From: Shinella sumterensis
GTDB lineage: Bacteria > Pseudomonadota > Alphaproteobacteria > Rhizobiales > Rhizobiaceae
Length of the DNA stretch: 64,000 bases
Assembly: GCF_004514425.2 (NCBI RefSeq)
Contig: NZ_MYFN02000007.1
Span: forward strand, 268,938 to 332,937
Direction: 5' to 3'
The notes under the pieces were generated by a model that was not told where the DNA came from, ran no database searches, and was given only the letters and a program-made list of their open reading frames with translations. Position numbers and translations under genes: made by a program. Each line of letters opens with the position of its first letter. The stretch's first letter is position 1. Shown here piece by piece: positions 28,467 to 37,934 of the stretch.

Positions 28467-29321
28467 ATGACCACCCTGCCCGACCGCCGCCTCAACGCCT
28501 ATCGCCCCGACCTCGCCGAGGAGGCCTTGCGCGGCACGGTGCCCGCCGAACGCTATGTCACCGGCACGCCGGCGCGTATCGCCGCACCCGTCGCGGCACT
28601 GCGACCGCGCCCTGACCTTGCCGCGGGTATCGATACCGAAGGGCTGTTCGGCGAAACGGTGCGCGTGCTCGACCGGGCGGACGGCTGGGCCTGGGTGAAA
28701 TCGGATTTCGACGGCTATGTCGGTTACGTCGCGGAGACGGCGCTGGACGCGGGCGGCGGTGCGGCGACCCATCGTGTCGCCGTCCCACGCACCTTCGCCT
28801 ATACGGGCGCGGACCTGCGCACGCCCGCCGCATTCGCGCTCTCCATCGGAAGCCGGCTAACGGTTATCGGCGAGAGCGAGACGCGCGGCACGCGCTATCT
28901 CACGCTGGAGGGCGGGCAATCCGTCGTGGCGGGCCATTGCCTCGACATCGACGCCACCGCCGGCAACGACTATGTCGGCGTGGCCGCGCGCTTTCTCGAA
29001 ACGCCCTATCTGTGGGGCGGGCGCTCCGGCTTCGGGCTCGACTGCTCGGCCCTGGTGCAGCTCTCCATGATGATGGTGGGCCGCACGGCGCCGCGCGATT
29101 CCGACATGCAGGCCGCCGGCCTCGGCAGACCCATCGACCGCGCAGACCTGCGACGCGGCGATCTCGTGTTCTGGAAGGGCCATGTCGCCATCATGGAGGA
29201 TGACAAGACCATCCTGCATGCCAACGGCCACACGATGAGCGTGGCGCGCGAGGGGCTGGATGCGGCGATCGAGCGGATCGGCTGGCTCTACCAGCAGCCG
29301 ACGGGCTACCGCCGGCCCTGA
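28467..29321 (+). CDS. NlpC/P60 family peptidase with SH3-like domains (YkfC-type)
   Basis: A 284-residue peptidase whose layout matches dipeptidyl-peptidase VI/YkfC enzymes that cleave gamma-D-Glu-diamino acid bonds in peptidoglycan peptides. Bacterial SH3-like modules occupy about residues 25-155 (GLFGETVRVLDRADGWAWVK). The NlpC/P60 domain runs from about 165. It carries the catalytic Cys193 in FGLDCSALVQ and His239 in WKGHVAIMED. No signal peptide is evident, which suggests cytoplasmic processing of recycled peptides. It starts 7 bases after the MarR gene and its end is 13 bases from the convergent hydroxyacid dehydrogenase gene. Confidence 0.9.
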   Translation: MTTLPDRRLNAYRPDLAEEALRGTVPAERYVTGTPARIAAPVAALRPRPDLAAGIDTEGLFGETVRVLDRADGWAWVKSDFDGYVGYVAETALDAGGGAATHRVAVPRTFAYTGADLRTPAAFALSIGSRLTVIGESETRGTRYLTLEGGQSVVAGHCLDIDATAGNDYVGVAARFLETPYLWGGRSGFGLDCSALVQLSMMMVGRTAPRDSDMQAAGLGRPIDRADLRRGDLVFWKGHVAIMEDDKTILHANGHTMSVAREGLDAAIERIGWLYQQPTGYRRP

Positions 29322-29334
29322 CGGCGTCAGCCGT

Positions 29335-30294
29335 TCAATAGCCGGCGCTGCGGTCGACCAGATGCTCCAGCGGCTTGCCGCTCTCGTAGCGTGCGATCTG
29401 GATGGCGACGTGATCGAACAGCGCGCCGACATCCGAGGCCGCCGCCGCATGCGGCGTCAGGAACACCTTGTCCATCGCCCAGAACGGGCTTTCGAGCGGC
29501 AGCGGCTCCTGCTCGAACACGTCGAGCGAGGCGCCACGCAGCGTGCCGTCATTGATGGAGGCGACGATATCGGCCTCGACCTGGCTGCCGCCGCGCCCGG
29601 CATTGATGAAGACGGGCGCGCCGAACGGCCCCTTGCGGGAAAGCCGGGTAAACAGGCCGGTGTTGAAGATGCCCTTCGTATCCGGCGTCAGCGGCAGGAG
29701 GCCGACGAGAACGTCGGTTTTCGCCAGGAAGGTGTTGAGCCCGGCCTCGTCGAAGACCTCGAACCCCTTGACCGCGCGGCCGCTCTTCGACCAGCCGATG
29801 ACGTTGAAGCCGAGCGTCTTCAGCTTGCGCGCCGCGTCCTGCCCCAAGACGCCGAAGCCCATGATGCCGACGGTCATGTCGCCCGCCTCCGGCTGGTCGA
29901 GCTCGCGCCAGACGCGCTCGCGCCGCAGCGCCTCGTAGGCGGCATGCTGGCGCAGGTGCAGGAGGCACTGCATGACGACCCATTCGCTCATGCGCGTCGT
30001 CAGCGTCTCGTCGACGAAGCGCACCAGCGGCACATCCGGCAGGCCGGGCAGGTTCAGCACATGGTCGACGCCGGCACCGCCGGAAAACACGACCTTCAGA
30101 TCCTTCGCCCGTTCGAAAAGATCGGCGCCCGGCCGCCAGACCACGGCGTACTCGACACCAGAAAGATCGCGCTTGCGGCTCGCCGGATGCAGGAGGTTGA
30201 TGACCTCGCGGTCGGGAAACGCCCCTTTCAGCGCGGCTGCGACCTGCTCCTGATCGAATTTCAGATCGATGATGACAGGGCTTTTCGTGTGCAT
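29335..30294 (-). CDS. D-2-hydroxyacid dehydrogenase, glyoxylate/hydroxypyruvate reductase type
   Basis: A 319-residue NAD(P)-dependent oxidoreductase resembling GhrA. The Rossmann motif TVGIMGFGVLGQDAARKL is complete. NAGRGGSQVEADIVASINDG and SLDVFEQEPLP carry the catalytic Arg region and Glu, and LTPHAAAAS the catalytic His. GhrA-like enzymes reduce glyoxylate to glycolate and hydroxypyruvate to glycerate. It starts 22 bases after yejF in the same direction and is probably the last gene of the yej operon, an association without obvious metabolic logic. Glyoxylate chemistry also features in the gcl operon 12 kb away. Substrate preference cannot be read from sequence. Confidence 0.85.
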   Translation of the reverse strand: MHTKSPVIIDLKFDQEQVAAALKGAFPDREVINLLHPASRKRDLSGVEYAVVWRPGADLFERAKDLKVVFSGGAGVDHVLNLPGLPDVPLVRFVDETLTTRMSEWVVMQCLLHLRQHAAYEALRRERVWRELDQPEAGDMTVGIMGFGVLGQDAARKLKTLGFNVIGWSKSGRAVKGFEVFDEAGLNTFLAKTDVLVGLLPLTPDTKGIFNTGLFTRLSRKGPFGAPVFINAGRGGSQVEADIVASINDGTLRGASLDVFEQEPLPLESPFWAMDKVFLTPHAAAASDVGALFDHVAIQIARYESGKPLEHLVDRSAGY

Positions 30295-30316
30295 GCTGTG
30301 TCCTGCTTTATGCCTG

Positions 30317-31951
30317 CTACTGGCTGATTGCCTCGCTGCGGATGGCTTCGAGGTTGAAGGCGGCGGCCATCAGGGCCTTGGTATAGGCTTCCGTCGGCCG
30401 CTCGATGATGTCCTTCGCCGGACCCTTCTCCACCACGCGGCCGCTGCGCATGACGATAATGTCGTTGGCGAGCGCCCGCACGACCTTGAGATCGTGGCTG
30501 ATGAAGAGATAGGCGAGATTGTGCTTCGCCTGCAGGTCGCGCAGCAGTTCCACCACCTGCGCCTGCACGCTCATGTCGAGCGCGGAGGTCGGCTCGTCGA
30601 GCATGACAAATTCCGGCTTCAGCACCATGGCGCGGGCAATCGCGATGCGCTGCCGCTGGCCGCCGGAAAATTCGTGCGGATAACGCCAGCGGGTGGCCGG
30701 ATCGAGGCCGGTTTCCTCAAGGGCGGCCGCGACGCGCCGGTCCCGCTCGCCCTCAGACAGCGAGGGCTCGTGGATCTTCAGGCCCTCGGCGACGATATCG
30801 GCGACCGACATGCGCGGCGACAGCGAGCCGAAGGGATCCTGGAAGACGATCTGCATGCGCCGGCGCAGCGGCCGCATCTCGGCGAAGGTGTGCCCGGCAA
30901 TGTCCTGCCCGACAAAGGCGATGCGGCCCTTCGAGGCGATGAGCCGCGTCAGCGCGAGACCGAGCGTCGTCTTGCCGGAGCCGGATTCGCCGACGACGCC
31001 GAGCGTATGGCCGGCCCGCAGGGTCAGGTCGATCCCATCGACCGCCTTCACATTGTCGACCACGCGGCGCAGGAAGCCCGCCTTGATCGGGAACCACACC
31101 TTCACGTCCTCGGCCTGCATGATGACGGGCTGGCTGTCATCGGCCGGGCGCGGCGCGCCCTTCGGCTCGGAAGCGAGCAGGTGGCGCGTATAGGAATGCT
31201 GCGGATTGGTGAAGATCTCCTCCACCGGGCCCGTCTCGACGATCCTGCCCTTGGTCATCACGCAGACCCGGTCGGCGAATTTGCGCACGATGCCGAGATC
31301 ATGAGTGATGAAGAGCATGGACATGCCGTGCTCTTCCTTGAGGTTCTTCAGAAGCTCGAGGATCTGCGCCTGCACGGTCACGTCGAGCGCCGTCGTGGGT
31401 TCGTCGGCGATCAGCAGTTCCGGCCGGTTGGCGAGCGCCATGGCGATCATCACGCGCTGGCGCTGGCCGCCCGAAAGCTCGTGCGGATAGGCGGCAAGGC
31501 GCTTTTCCGGCTCGCGGATGCCGACCTGGTTCAGCAGTTCCAGGATTTTCGCGCGCGCGGCCGTGCCCTCGATATCCTGGTGCAGCTTGAGGATCTCGCC
31601 GATCTGCCGCTCGATGGAGTGCAGCGGGTTGAGCGAGGTCATCGGCTCCTGGAAGATCATGGTGATGTCGTTGCCGCGCACGTCGCGCAGCGCGGCGTCC
31701 GACGCCTTCAGCAGGTCCTGGCCCTTGAACAGGATCTCGCCCGAAGGGTGGCTGGCGGCGGGATAGGGAAGCAGGCGCAGCACGGAATTGGCCGTCACCG
31801 ACTTGCCTGAGCCGGATTCGCCGACCAGCGCCACGACCTCGCCGCGCCGGATGTCGAAGGAGACGCGATCGACGGCAAGCGTCGTGTTGCCGCCCTGGTG
31901 GAAGGCAACCGACAGATCGCGGACGGACAGAATGGTTTCGGGAGCGCTCAC
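30317..31951 (-). CDS. yejF: Peptide/muropeptide ABC transporter ATP-binding protein YejF
   Basis: A 544-residue cytoplasmic protein with two fused ABC ATPase domains, as in YejF. Domain 1 has [10 protein letters not shown] and [20 protein letters not shown]. Domain 2 has [18 protein letters not shown] and [15 protein letters not shown] with [11 protein letters not shown]. The start is a GTG that overlaps the yejE stop (GTGA). With YejB and YejE it imports oligopeptides; in Agrobacterium the orthologous YejBEF with YepA imports muropeptides for peptidoglycan recycling. Confidence 0.94.
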   Translation of the reverse strand: MSAPETILSVRDLSVAFHQGGNTTLAVDRVSFDIRRGEVVALVGESGSGKSVTANSVLRLLPYPAASHPSGEILFKGQDLLKASDAALRDVRGNDITMIFQEPMTSLNPLHSIERQIGEILKLHQDIEGTAARAKILELLNQVGIREPEKRLAAYPHELSGGQRQRVMIAMALANRPELLIADEPTTALDVTVQAQILELLKNLKEEHGMSMLFITHDLGIVRKFADRVCVMTKGRIVETGPVEEIFTNPQHSYTRHLLASEPKGAPRPADDSQPVIMQAEDVKVWFPIKAGFLRRVVDNVKAVDGIDLTLRAGHTLGVVGESGSGKTTLGLALTRLIASKGRIAFVGQDIAGHTFAEMRPLRRRMQIVFQDPFGSLSPRMSVADIVAEGLKIHEPSLSEGERDRRVAAALEETGLDPATRWRYPHEFSGGQRQRIAIARAMVLKPEFVMLDEPTSALDMSVQAQVVELLRDLQAKHNLAYLFISHDLKVVRALANDIIVMRSGRVVEKGPAKDIIERPTEAYTKALMAAAFNLEAIRSEAISQ

Positions 31952-33087
31952 CGGAAGGTCTTCCTCGGATCGAAGGCATCACGCGTCGCTTCGCCGACGA
32001 AGATCAGCAGCGACAGCATGAGGGACATGACGACGAAGGCGGTGAGGCCGAGCCATGGCGCCTGGAGGTTCTCCTTGCCCTGCGCGATCAGCTCGCCCAG
32101 CGACGGCGACCCCGGCGGCATGCCGAAGCCGAGGAAATCGAGCGAGGTCAGCGTGGTGATCGAGCCGGACAGGATGAAGGGCAGGAAGGTGAGCGTGGCG
32201 ACCATCGCATTGGGCAGGAGGTGCCGGTACATGATCGTGGCGTTGCCGACACCGAGCGCGCGGGCCGCCCGCACATATTCGAAATTGCGCGCGCGCAGGA
32301 ATTCCGCACGCACCACGCCGACGAAGCCGACCCAGGAGAACAGCAGCATGATGCCGAGCAGGATCCAGAAGCCGGGCGGCAGGATGGACGCGATGATGAG
32401 CAGGATGTAGAGCACCGGCATCGAGGACCATATCTCGATGAAGCGCTGCATCAGAAGATCCGTCCAGCCGCCGAAATAGCCCTGCACGGCACCGGCGGTA
32501 ACGCCGACCACGGCCGAGCAGATCGTCAGGGCAAGACCGAACAGCACGGAAATGCGGAAGCCGTAGATGACACGGGCGAGCACGTCGCGCGCCTGGTCGT
32601 CGGTGCCGAGCCAGTTGAGATTGCTGAGATTGCAGTTCGGGTCCGCCGCGCCGCCGGGATAACCGGCGCAGCGCTCCTCCTTCGACATCAGCCAGAACGG
32701 CGCGGTCGGCGCGGAATGCGGAATGTTCGAATTCGTGGTGCCGTAGGAATAGCGGATCGGCGGCCAGATCATCCAGCCATTGGCCTCGATCTCCTCGGCG
32801 ATGAAATCGGAACGGTAATCCGTCGTCGCGAGAAAGCCGCCGAACTTTTCTTCCGGATAGTCGACCACGACCGGAAACAGGATCTCGCCCTTGTAGGAGG
32901 CGATGATCGGCCGGTCGTTGGCGATCAGCTCGGCGCACAGGCTCAAAACGAAGATGACGAGGAAGATCCAGAGCGACCAGTAGCCGCGGCGGTTCGCCTT
33001 GAAGTTCTCCCAGCGGCGCAGGTTCGTCGGGCTCAGAAGACCCTTGCGCGGCGGGGCGACGGGTGGCGTATCGGCAACGGCGCTCAT
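31948..33087 (-). CDS. yejE: Peptide/muropeptide ABC transporter permease YejE
   Basis: A 379-residue DppC-type permease. The ATG at 33087 overlaps the yejB stop (TGATG) and has GGAGGG upstream; a GTG one codon earlier is possible. The N-terminal cytoplasmic stretch includes LSPTNLRRWENFKANRRGYW before the first helix (about 37-55). A large periplasmic region (about 60-170) is characteristic of YejE. LGTDDQARDVLARVIYGFRI and the EAA loop VRAARALGVGNATIMYRHLL are clear. It pairs with YejB. Confidence 0.94.
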   Translation of the reverse strand: MSAVADTPPVAPPRKGLLSPTNLRRWENFKANRRGYWSLWIFLVIFVLSLCAELIANDRPIIASYKGEILFPVVVDYPEEKFGGFLATTDYRSDFIAEEIEANGWMIWPPIRYSYGTTNSNIPHSAPTAPFWLMSKEERCAGYPGGAADPNCNLSNLNWLGTDDQARDVLARVIYGFRISVLFGLALTICSAVVGVTAGAVQGYFGGWTDLLMQRFIEIWSSMPVLYILLIIASILPPGFWILLGIMLLFSWVGFVGVVRAEFLRARNFEYVRAARALGVGNATIMYRHLLPNAMVATLTFLPFILSGSITTLTSLDFLGFGMPPGSPSLGELIAQGKENLQAPWLGLTAFVVMSLMLSLLIFVGEATRDAFDPRKTFR

Positions 33088-34163
33088 CACACATCCCTCC
33101 GGTCGAAATCGATGCGCGGATCGACCCAGGTGTAGATGAGATCGGAGATGAGGCTGACGACGAGGCCCATGAGGGAGAAGATGAAGAGCGTGGCGAAGAC
33201 GATGGGATAGTCGCGCCGCACGATGGAATCATAGCCCAGGCGGCCGAGGCCATCGAGCGAGAAGATGTATTCGATGAGCAGCGAGCCGGTGAAGAAGGCC
33301 GAGATGAAGGCGCCCGGGAAGCCGGCGATGATGATCAGCATGGCGTTGCGGAAGACGTGGCCGTACAGCACCTGCCGTTCGGTCAGGCCCTTGGCGCGCG
33401 CCGTGGTGACATACTGCTTCTTGATCTCGTCGATGAACGAATTCTTGGTGAGCAGCGTCGTCGTGGCGAAGGCCGAGAGCAGCAGCGTGATCAGCGGCAG
33501 CGTCATGTGCCACATGTAGTCGAGCGGCTTCTGCCACCAGGTCAGGCTGTCGAAATTGTCGGAAACGATGCCGCGCAGCGGAAACCAGTTGAAGAACGAA
33601 TTGCCGGCGAACACCACGATCAGCAGGATGCCGAACAGGAAGCTCGGCACCGCATAGCCGACGACGACGACGCCGGATGTCCAGACATCGAAGGTCGACC
33701 CGTCCTTGACCGCCTTCTTGATGCCGAGCGGAATGGAGATGGCATAGGAGAAGATGAGGATCCACACGCCGAGCGAGATGGAGACCGGTATCTTCTGCGC
33801 GATGAGGTCGATCACGGAGGTGTTGCGGAAGAAGCTCTCGCCGAAATCGAAGCGGATATAGTCCCACATCATCGTGAAGAACCGCTCGAGCGGCGGCTTG
33901 TCGAAGCCGAACTGCTTTTCGAGCTTGGCGATGAATTCGGGATCGAGCCCGCGGGCGCCGCGATAGGCGCTGTCCTGGCCGACCTCCTGCACCATGCTGC
34001 CGCCGCCCGAAAGCCGGTCGCCGCCGCCCTGGCTGGTCAGGTCGGAAATGACCTGCTCGACCGGTCCGCCGGGGGCGAACTGCACGATCGCGAAGGAAAT
34101 GGCCATGATGCCGAAGATCGTCGGAATCATCAGCAGGATGCGGCGCAGGATATAGGCGCCCAT
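33087..34163 (-). CDS. yejB: Peptide/muropeptide ABC transporter permease YejB
   Basis: A 358-residue DppB-type permease. The N-terminus [20 protein letters not shown] is the usual first helix. [14 protein letters not shown] follows, with the EAA loop [20 protein letters not shown] and the late motif [20 protein letters not shown]. It is coupled to yejE by a TGATG overlap. Upstream, a gap of 137 bases separates it from yejA, larger than elsewhere in the operon, so additional control or processing between binding protein and permeases is possible. Confidence 0.94.
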   Translation of the reverse strand: MGAYILRRILLMIPTIFGIMAISFAIVQFAPGGPVEQVISDLTSQGGGDRLSGGGSMVQEVGQDSAYRGARGLDPEFIAKLEKQFGFDKPPLERFFTMMWDYIRFDFGESFFRNTSVIDLIAQKIPVSISLGVWILIFSYAISIPLGIKKAVKDGSTFDVWTSGVVVVGYAVPSFLFGILLIVVFAGNSFFNWFPLRGIVSDNFDSLTWWQKPLDYMWHMTLPLITLLLSAFATTTLLTKNSFIDEIKKQYVTTARAKGLTERQVLYGHVFRNAMLIIIAGFPGAFISAFFTGSLLIEYIFSLDGLGRLGYDSIVRRDYPIVFATLFIFSLMGLVVSLISDLIYTWVDPRIDFDRRDV

Positions 34164-34300
34164 CAGCGATCACCCTCCGGAATGCACCGCGTCGATGTCA
34201 AGCCGCTCAAGCCCGATCCTTCCGTTCTTCCGCCGCCGTCCAGGCGGTGATTCGTCATCGCTATATGGAGCCCAGCCGGCGGGCCGGCGCAACCCCCGCC

Positions 34301-36148
34301 TCAGTTCGCCGCGTCTTTCGACCACCAGACGCCCGGGAAGCCGAGGCTGTAATAGGGCAGCTCCTGCGGGCGGGCGAGGCTGTTCCAGTAGGCGATGCGC
34401 TGTGCCTTCGAATAGAACAGCGGGATCACATAATTGTGCGCCAGCAGCACCCGGTCGAGCGCGTGCGTCGTCGCGATGAGTTCCTCGCGGTTCGGCGCGA
34501 AGACGATCTTGCGGATGAGCTCGTCGATGGCGGGATCGGCGATGCCGGCATAGTTCTTCGAGCCTTCCTTGTCGACGGAGGCCGAGCCCCAGTAGTCGCT
34601 CTGCTCGTTGCCGGGAACAAGCGACTGCGCCCAGATGCCGTAGATCATGTCATAGTCGAAGCTGCGCACGCGGTTGGTGTATTGCGAAGCGTCGACCGTG
34701 CGCATGGTGGCGGCGATGCCGATCTTCTTCAGGCTGTTGACGAAGGGCGAGACCGTGCGCTCGAAGGAGGCGCTGGGCAACAGGATCTCGAAGGCGAAGG
34801 GGTTGCCGGTCTTCGTATCGACGAGGCTGTTGCCCTTGAGTTCGTATCCCGCCTCCTTCAGGAGCGCGAGCGCCTTGAGCAGGTTTTCACGCACCTTCTT
34901 CGGATCGCCGTTGACGGGATTGGTATAGGGCGTGGTGAAGACGGACGCCGGCACCTTGTCCTTCAGCTCTTCCAGGATTTCCTTCTCGCGTCCCTCGGGC
35001 AGGCCGGAGGCGGCAAGCTCGGTGCCCCAGAAATAGCTGTCGACGCGCTGATAGGCGTTGTAGGCGAGGCTGCGGTTGAGATCCTCGAAGTCGAAGGCGT
35101 AGTTCAGCGCCTCGCGCACCCGCTGGTCCTTGAACTTGTCGCGCCGCATGTTCGGCACGAAGGCCTGCATGATGCCGGCCGCCCGCAACGGGTTTTCGAT
35201 CTCCTCGCGCACGACGCGGCCGTCCTTCGCGGCCGGGAAGTCATAGGCCGTCGCCCAGTGGCTGGCGCTGTTGTCCTGATAGAACGAGACATTGCCGGCG
35301 CGAAAGGCCTCGAATTCCACGTTCTTGTCGCCGAAGAACGTGTAGCTGATGACGCGGAAATTGTTCTGGCCGACATTCACGTTGAGGTCCTTGCCCCAAT
35401 AGTCGTCGCGCAGTTCGAAGCGGATCGAACCGCCGGCCTGGAAAGACGCGATCTTGTAGGGACCCGAGCCCATGACCGGCTCCAGCGTGGTGCGACCGAT
35501 GTCGCGCTTGTTGCCCTTGGCGTCCGTGCCTTCCCACCAGTGCTTCGGCACGACGGGGAACTGGCCGAGAATGTTGGGCAGTTCGCGGTTGTTCTTCTCG
35601 TCGAAGCGGAAGGTCACGTCGCGCTCGCCGGTCTTTTCCGCCGAAACGACGTGGCGATAGTAGTTGGCGAGAAGCGGATTGTGCTCCTTGGACTTGTCAA
35701 AGGAGAAGATCACGTCCTCCGGCGTCACCGGCTGGCCGTCCGCCCACTTCGCCTCCGCGCGCAGCCGGAAGGTCGCGCTGGAGAAGTCGTCGGGATAGGA
35801 GACGCCCTCGGCGAGCAGGCCGTAGGAGGCCGTGATCTCGTCCTCGGCGGATTTCAGGAGCGTGTCGAAGACGAGCGACGTCACGCCGGTCGCCGCCTCG
35901 CCCTTTGCGAGGATCGGGTTGAACGTGTCGAAGGTGCCGGTTTCGGAGAGCTTCAGCTCGCCGCCCTTCGGCGCGTCCGGGTTGACATAGTCGAAGCGCT
36001 CGAACCCGTCGGGGTGCTTCAGGTCGCCGATCGTGGAGATGCCGGTGCGCCAGACGGGACTTGCCGCATCCTGCGCCGCGCCGGCCGAGGCCGTGAGCGC
36101 CAGAGCCAGCGCCGCCGTGACCAATGTTCTCCCGAAGGCTACCTTCAT
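34301..36148 (-). CDS. yejA: Periplasmic peptide/muropeptide-binding protein YejA-like
   Basis: A 615-residue extracellular solute-binding family 5 protein. The signal peptide LVTAALALALTASAGAAQDA is followed by the mature start. Typical YejA features are ISTIGDLKHPDGFERFDYVN, NPDAPKGGELKLS and FDTFNPI, with VTFRFDEKNNRELPNILGQF later. In Agrobacterium a related binding protein (YepA) with YejBEF is the main route for muropeptide salvage instead of AmpG. Whether this one corresponds to YejA or YepA cannot be settled by eye. It is the first gene of the operon, with mepA divergent across a 158-base promoter gap. Confidence 0.93.
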   Translation of the reverse strand: MKVAFGRTLVTAALALALTASAGAAQDAASPVWRTGISTIGDLKHPDGFERFDYVNPDAPKGGELKLSETGTFDTFNPILAKGEAATGVTSLVFDTLLKSAEDEITASYGLLAEGVSYPDDFSSATFRLRAEAKWADGQPVTPEDVIFSFDKSKEHNPLLANYYRHVVSAEKTGERDVTFRFDEKNNRELPNILGQFPVVPKHWWEGTDAKGNKRDIGRTTLEPVMGSGPYKIASFQAGGSIRFELRDDYWGKDLNVNVGQNNFRVISYTFFGDKNVEFEAFRAGNVSFYQDNSASHWATAYDFPAAKDGRVVREEIENPLRAAGIMQAFVPNMRRDKFKDQRVREALNYAFDFEDLNRSLAYNAYQRVDSYFWGTELAASGLPEGREKEILEELKDKVPASVFTTPYTNPVNGDPKKVRENLLKALALLKEAGYELKGNSLVDTKTGNPFAFEILLPSASFERTVSPFVNSLKKIGIAATMRTVDASQYTNRVRSFDYDMIYGIWAQSLVPGNEQSDYWGSASVDKEGSKNYAGIADPAIDELIRKIVFAPNREELIATTHALDRVLLAHNYVIPLFYSKAQRIAYWNSLARPQELPYYSLGFPGVWWSKDAAN

Positions 36149-36306
36149 GCGTCTACCCTTTCATGATGTTTGCCGAAGCTTGCCGCAGAGAATAGGCAAA
36201 ATCCGGGCAAATGACAGGCCTGCCATGAAAGCGGCGATTTTTGCCATCCCTATCCGGCGCGACGATTCACTTCTGCGAAAGGATGATCCTTTAGCCTTTC
36301 GCAACG
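36149..36306. promoter_or_regulatory. Divergent yejA/mepA intergenic region
   Basis: A 158-base gap carries the opposing promoters of a muropeptide-type importer and a murein endopeptidase. No clear consensus promoter or repeat was recognised. The arrangement suggests coordinated control. Confidence 0.3.
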
Positions 36307-37383
36307 ATGACGCATCGAGACGGACCCGTGCCCATGCTTGCCCGACTGACCACCTGCCTGATCGCCGCCGGCATGGCGCTGACCGCGCTCGCCTCGCCGC
36401 TTTCCGCGGAGGAACGCCCCGCCAAGGAGCTGTTCGGCGCCAAGCGCCTGCCGGCCAAGATGGTGACGGCGCCCTACGGCTCCTACGCCAAGGGCTGCAT
36501 TGCCGGCGCGGTGGCCATTCCCACGGACGGGCCGGGCTGGCAGGCGATGCGGCTTTCGCGCAACCGGCGCTGGGGCCATCCCGACATGATCGCGCTTCTG
36601 GAGCAGTTCTCGCAGGACGCCCAGCAGCTCGGCTGGCCGGGCCTGTTGCTCGGCGATATCTCGCAGCCGCGCGGCGGACCGATGCTGTCGGGCCACGCCT
36701 CGCACCAGGTCGGCCTCGATGCCGACATCTGGTTCACGCCGATGCCCGACCACCGGCTTTCGGCCGAGGAGCGCGAGAAGCTGCCCTTCACCTCCATGCT
36801 CGACAAGAGCAAGTTCCTGACGGTCGATTCGAAGCGCTGGACCTCGACGCATGCCCGTCTCGTCATGAAGGCGGCGAGCTATCCGCAGGTCGACCGCGTC
36901 TTCGTCAATCCGGCGATCAAGAAGAAGCTTTGCGAGACCTGGCAGGGCGATCGCGCGCTGCTTGGCAAGGTGCGGCCGATCTACGGTCACGACGAGCATT
37001 TCCATATCCGCATCAAGTGCCCGGAGGGCGCGCCGGGCTGCAAGCCGCAGGCGAAGGTGCCGCCCGGCGACGGCTGCGACGCGTCGCTCGCCTGGTGGTT
37101 CACCAAGGAGCCGTGGGCCAAGGCGAAGCCGAACCCCGGCGCAAAGCCGGTCAAGCCGCGCTATGTCATGTTGTCGGACCTGCCGAAGGCGTGCAGCACC
37201 GTGCTCGCCGGCGCGTCGCCCGCCTCGGAGCAGGAAGTGACCTATCGCGGCGGCAGCGCGGCAACGGCGCTCGCCTTCTCGGGCGGCGACCAGAGCGCGG
37301 GCGGGGCGGTCGAGGCCATCATCAACGCCGACACGACCCTGCCGGCCATCGTGCCGATCCCGATCCCACGGCCGTTCCACTAA
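36307..37383 (+). CDS. mepA: Penicillin-insensitive murein endopeptidase MepA
   Basis: A 358-residue periplasmic LAS-type metallopeptidase that cleaves D-Ala-mDAP cross-links in peptidoglycan. Zinc-binding and catalytic residues are in LSGHASHQVGLDADIWFTP and YGHDEHFHIRIKCP. The signal peptide follows MLARLTTCLIAAGMALTALA. The frame opens at 36307, but the ATG at 36334 or the GTG at 36328 gives a more typical signal peptide start. The C-terminal 70 residues after the Cys/Pro-rich CPEGAPGCKP part are longer than in E. coli MepA. It diverges from the yej operon, which could import products of its activity. Confidence 0.93.
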   Translation: MTHRDGPVPMLARLTTCLIAAGMALTALASPLSAEERPAKELFGAKRLPAKMVTAPYGSYAKGCIAGAVAIPTDGPGWQAMRLSRNRRWGHPDMIALLEQFSQDAQQLGWPGLLLGDISQPRGGPMLSGHASHQVGLDADIWFTPMPDHRLSAEEREKLPFTSMLDKSKFLTVDSKRWTSTHARLVMKAASYPQVDRVFVNPAIKKKLCETWQGDRALLGKVRPIYGHDEHFHIRIKCPEGAPGCKPQAKVPPGDGCDASLAWWFTKEPWAKAKPNPGAKPVKPRYVMLSDLPKACSTVLAGASPASEQEVTYRGGSAATALAFSGGDQSAGGAVEAIINADTTLPAIVPIPIPRPFH

Positions 37384-37400
37384 ACGACATCGAAGCAAGG

Positions 37401-37418
37401 GCCCCGTACGGGGCTTTT
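37401..37418 (+). terminator. Terminator after mepA
   Basis: The perfect palindrome GCCCCGTACGGGGC is followed directly by TTTT, 18 bases after the mepA stop. Confidence 0.7.
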
Positions 37419-37490
37419 CAAGCTCCCGCCGCTTTTGTATAAGGCGATCAAATCGATTTAAATTTCCCCGCCGATCCCGGAGAAACGTCC

Positions 37491-37874
37491 ATGTCTCGCC
37501 AGAAATGCATCGCGCTCATCGCGCATGACGAGAAAAAGGACGACATGGCGGCCTTTGCGGCGCGGCACGAAAAGATGCTGTCGCAGGCGCGGATCGTCGC
37601 CACCGGCACGACGGGCGGACGGGTGCTGGAGGCCTGCCCGGGCCTCGACGTGACGCGGCTCAAAAGCGGCCCGCTCGGCGGCGACCAGCAGATCGGCGCC
37701 CTCATCGCCACCGGCGAGGTCGATCTCCTCATCTTCTTCGTCGATCCGCTGACGCCCATGCCGCATGACGTGGACGTGAAGGCGCTGATGCGGCTCGCGA
37801 TCGTCTACGACATCCCGATGGCGCTGAACCGCGCGACGGCCGAAGAGCTGCTTGCCGCCGCGACGACCGGTTGA
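37491..37874 (+). CDS. mgsA: Methylglyoxal synthase
   Basis: Converts dihydroxyacetone phosphate to methylglyoxal and phosphate, a bypass used when phosphorylated sugars accumulate. At 127 residues it is slightly shorter than the E. coli enzyme (152). The N-terminal [13 protein letters not shown], the phosphate-binding [12 protein letters not shown], the block [13 protein letters not shown] and the active-site region [14 protein letters not shown] are all present. GGAGAAACGT precedes the ATG. It lies 60 bases upstream of glucokinase, on the same strand, a combination that suggests linked control of hexose phosphate input and triose phosphate overflow. Confidence 0.94.
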   Translation: MSRQKCIALIAHDEKKDDMAAFAARHEKMLSQARIVATGTTGGRVLEACPGLDVTRLKSGPLGGDQQIGALIATGEVDLLIFFVDPLTPMPHDVDVKALMRLAIVYDIPMALNRATAEELLAAATTG

Positions 37875-37934
37875 CGGCATCCCTCTGCGACGATAGCGAA
37901 AAAGCGGACCCCACCAGCAGAACGGAACAGCTCG

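Noticed and set aside
34247..36166. Long open frame on the plus strand antisense to yejA
   Set aside because: Its protein is Arg/Val/Gly/Asp-rich with no motifs. It mirrors the third-codon GC bias of yejA and lacks a ribosome site, as do similar frames opposite cpaC, gcl, xdhB and nearly every other gene here.
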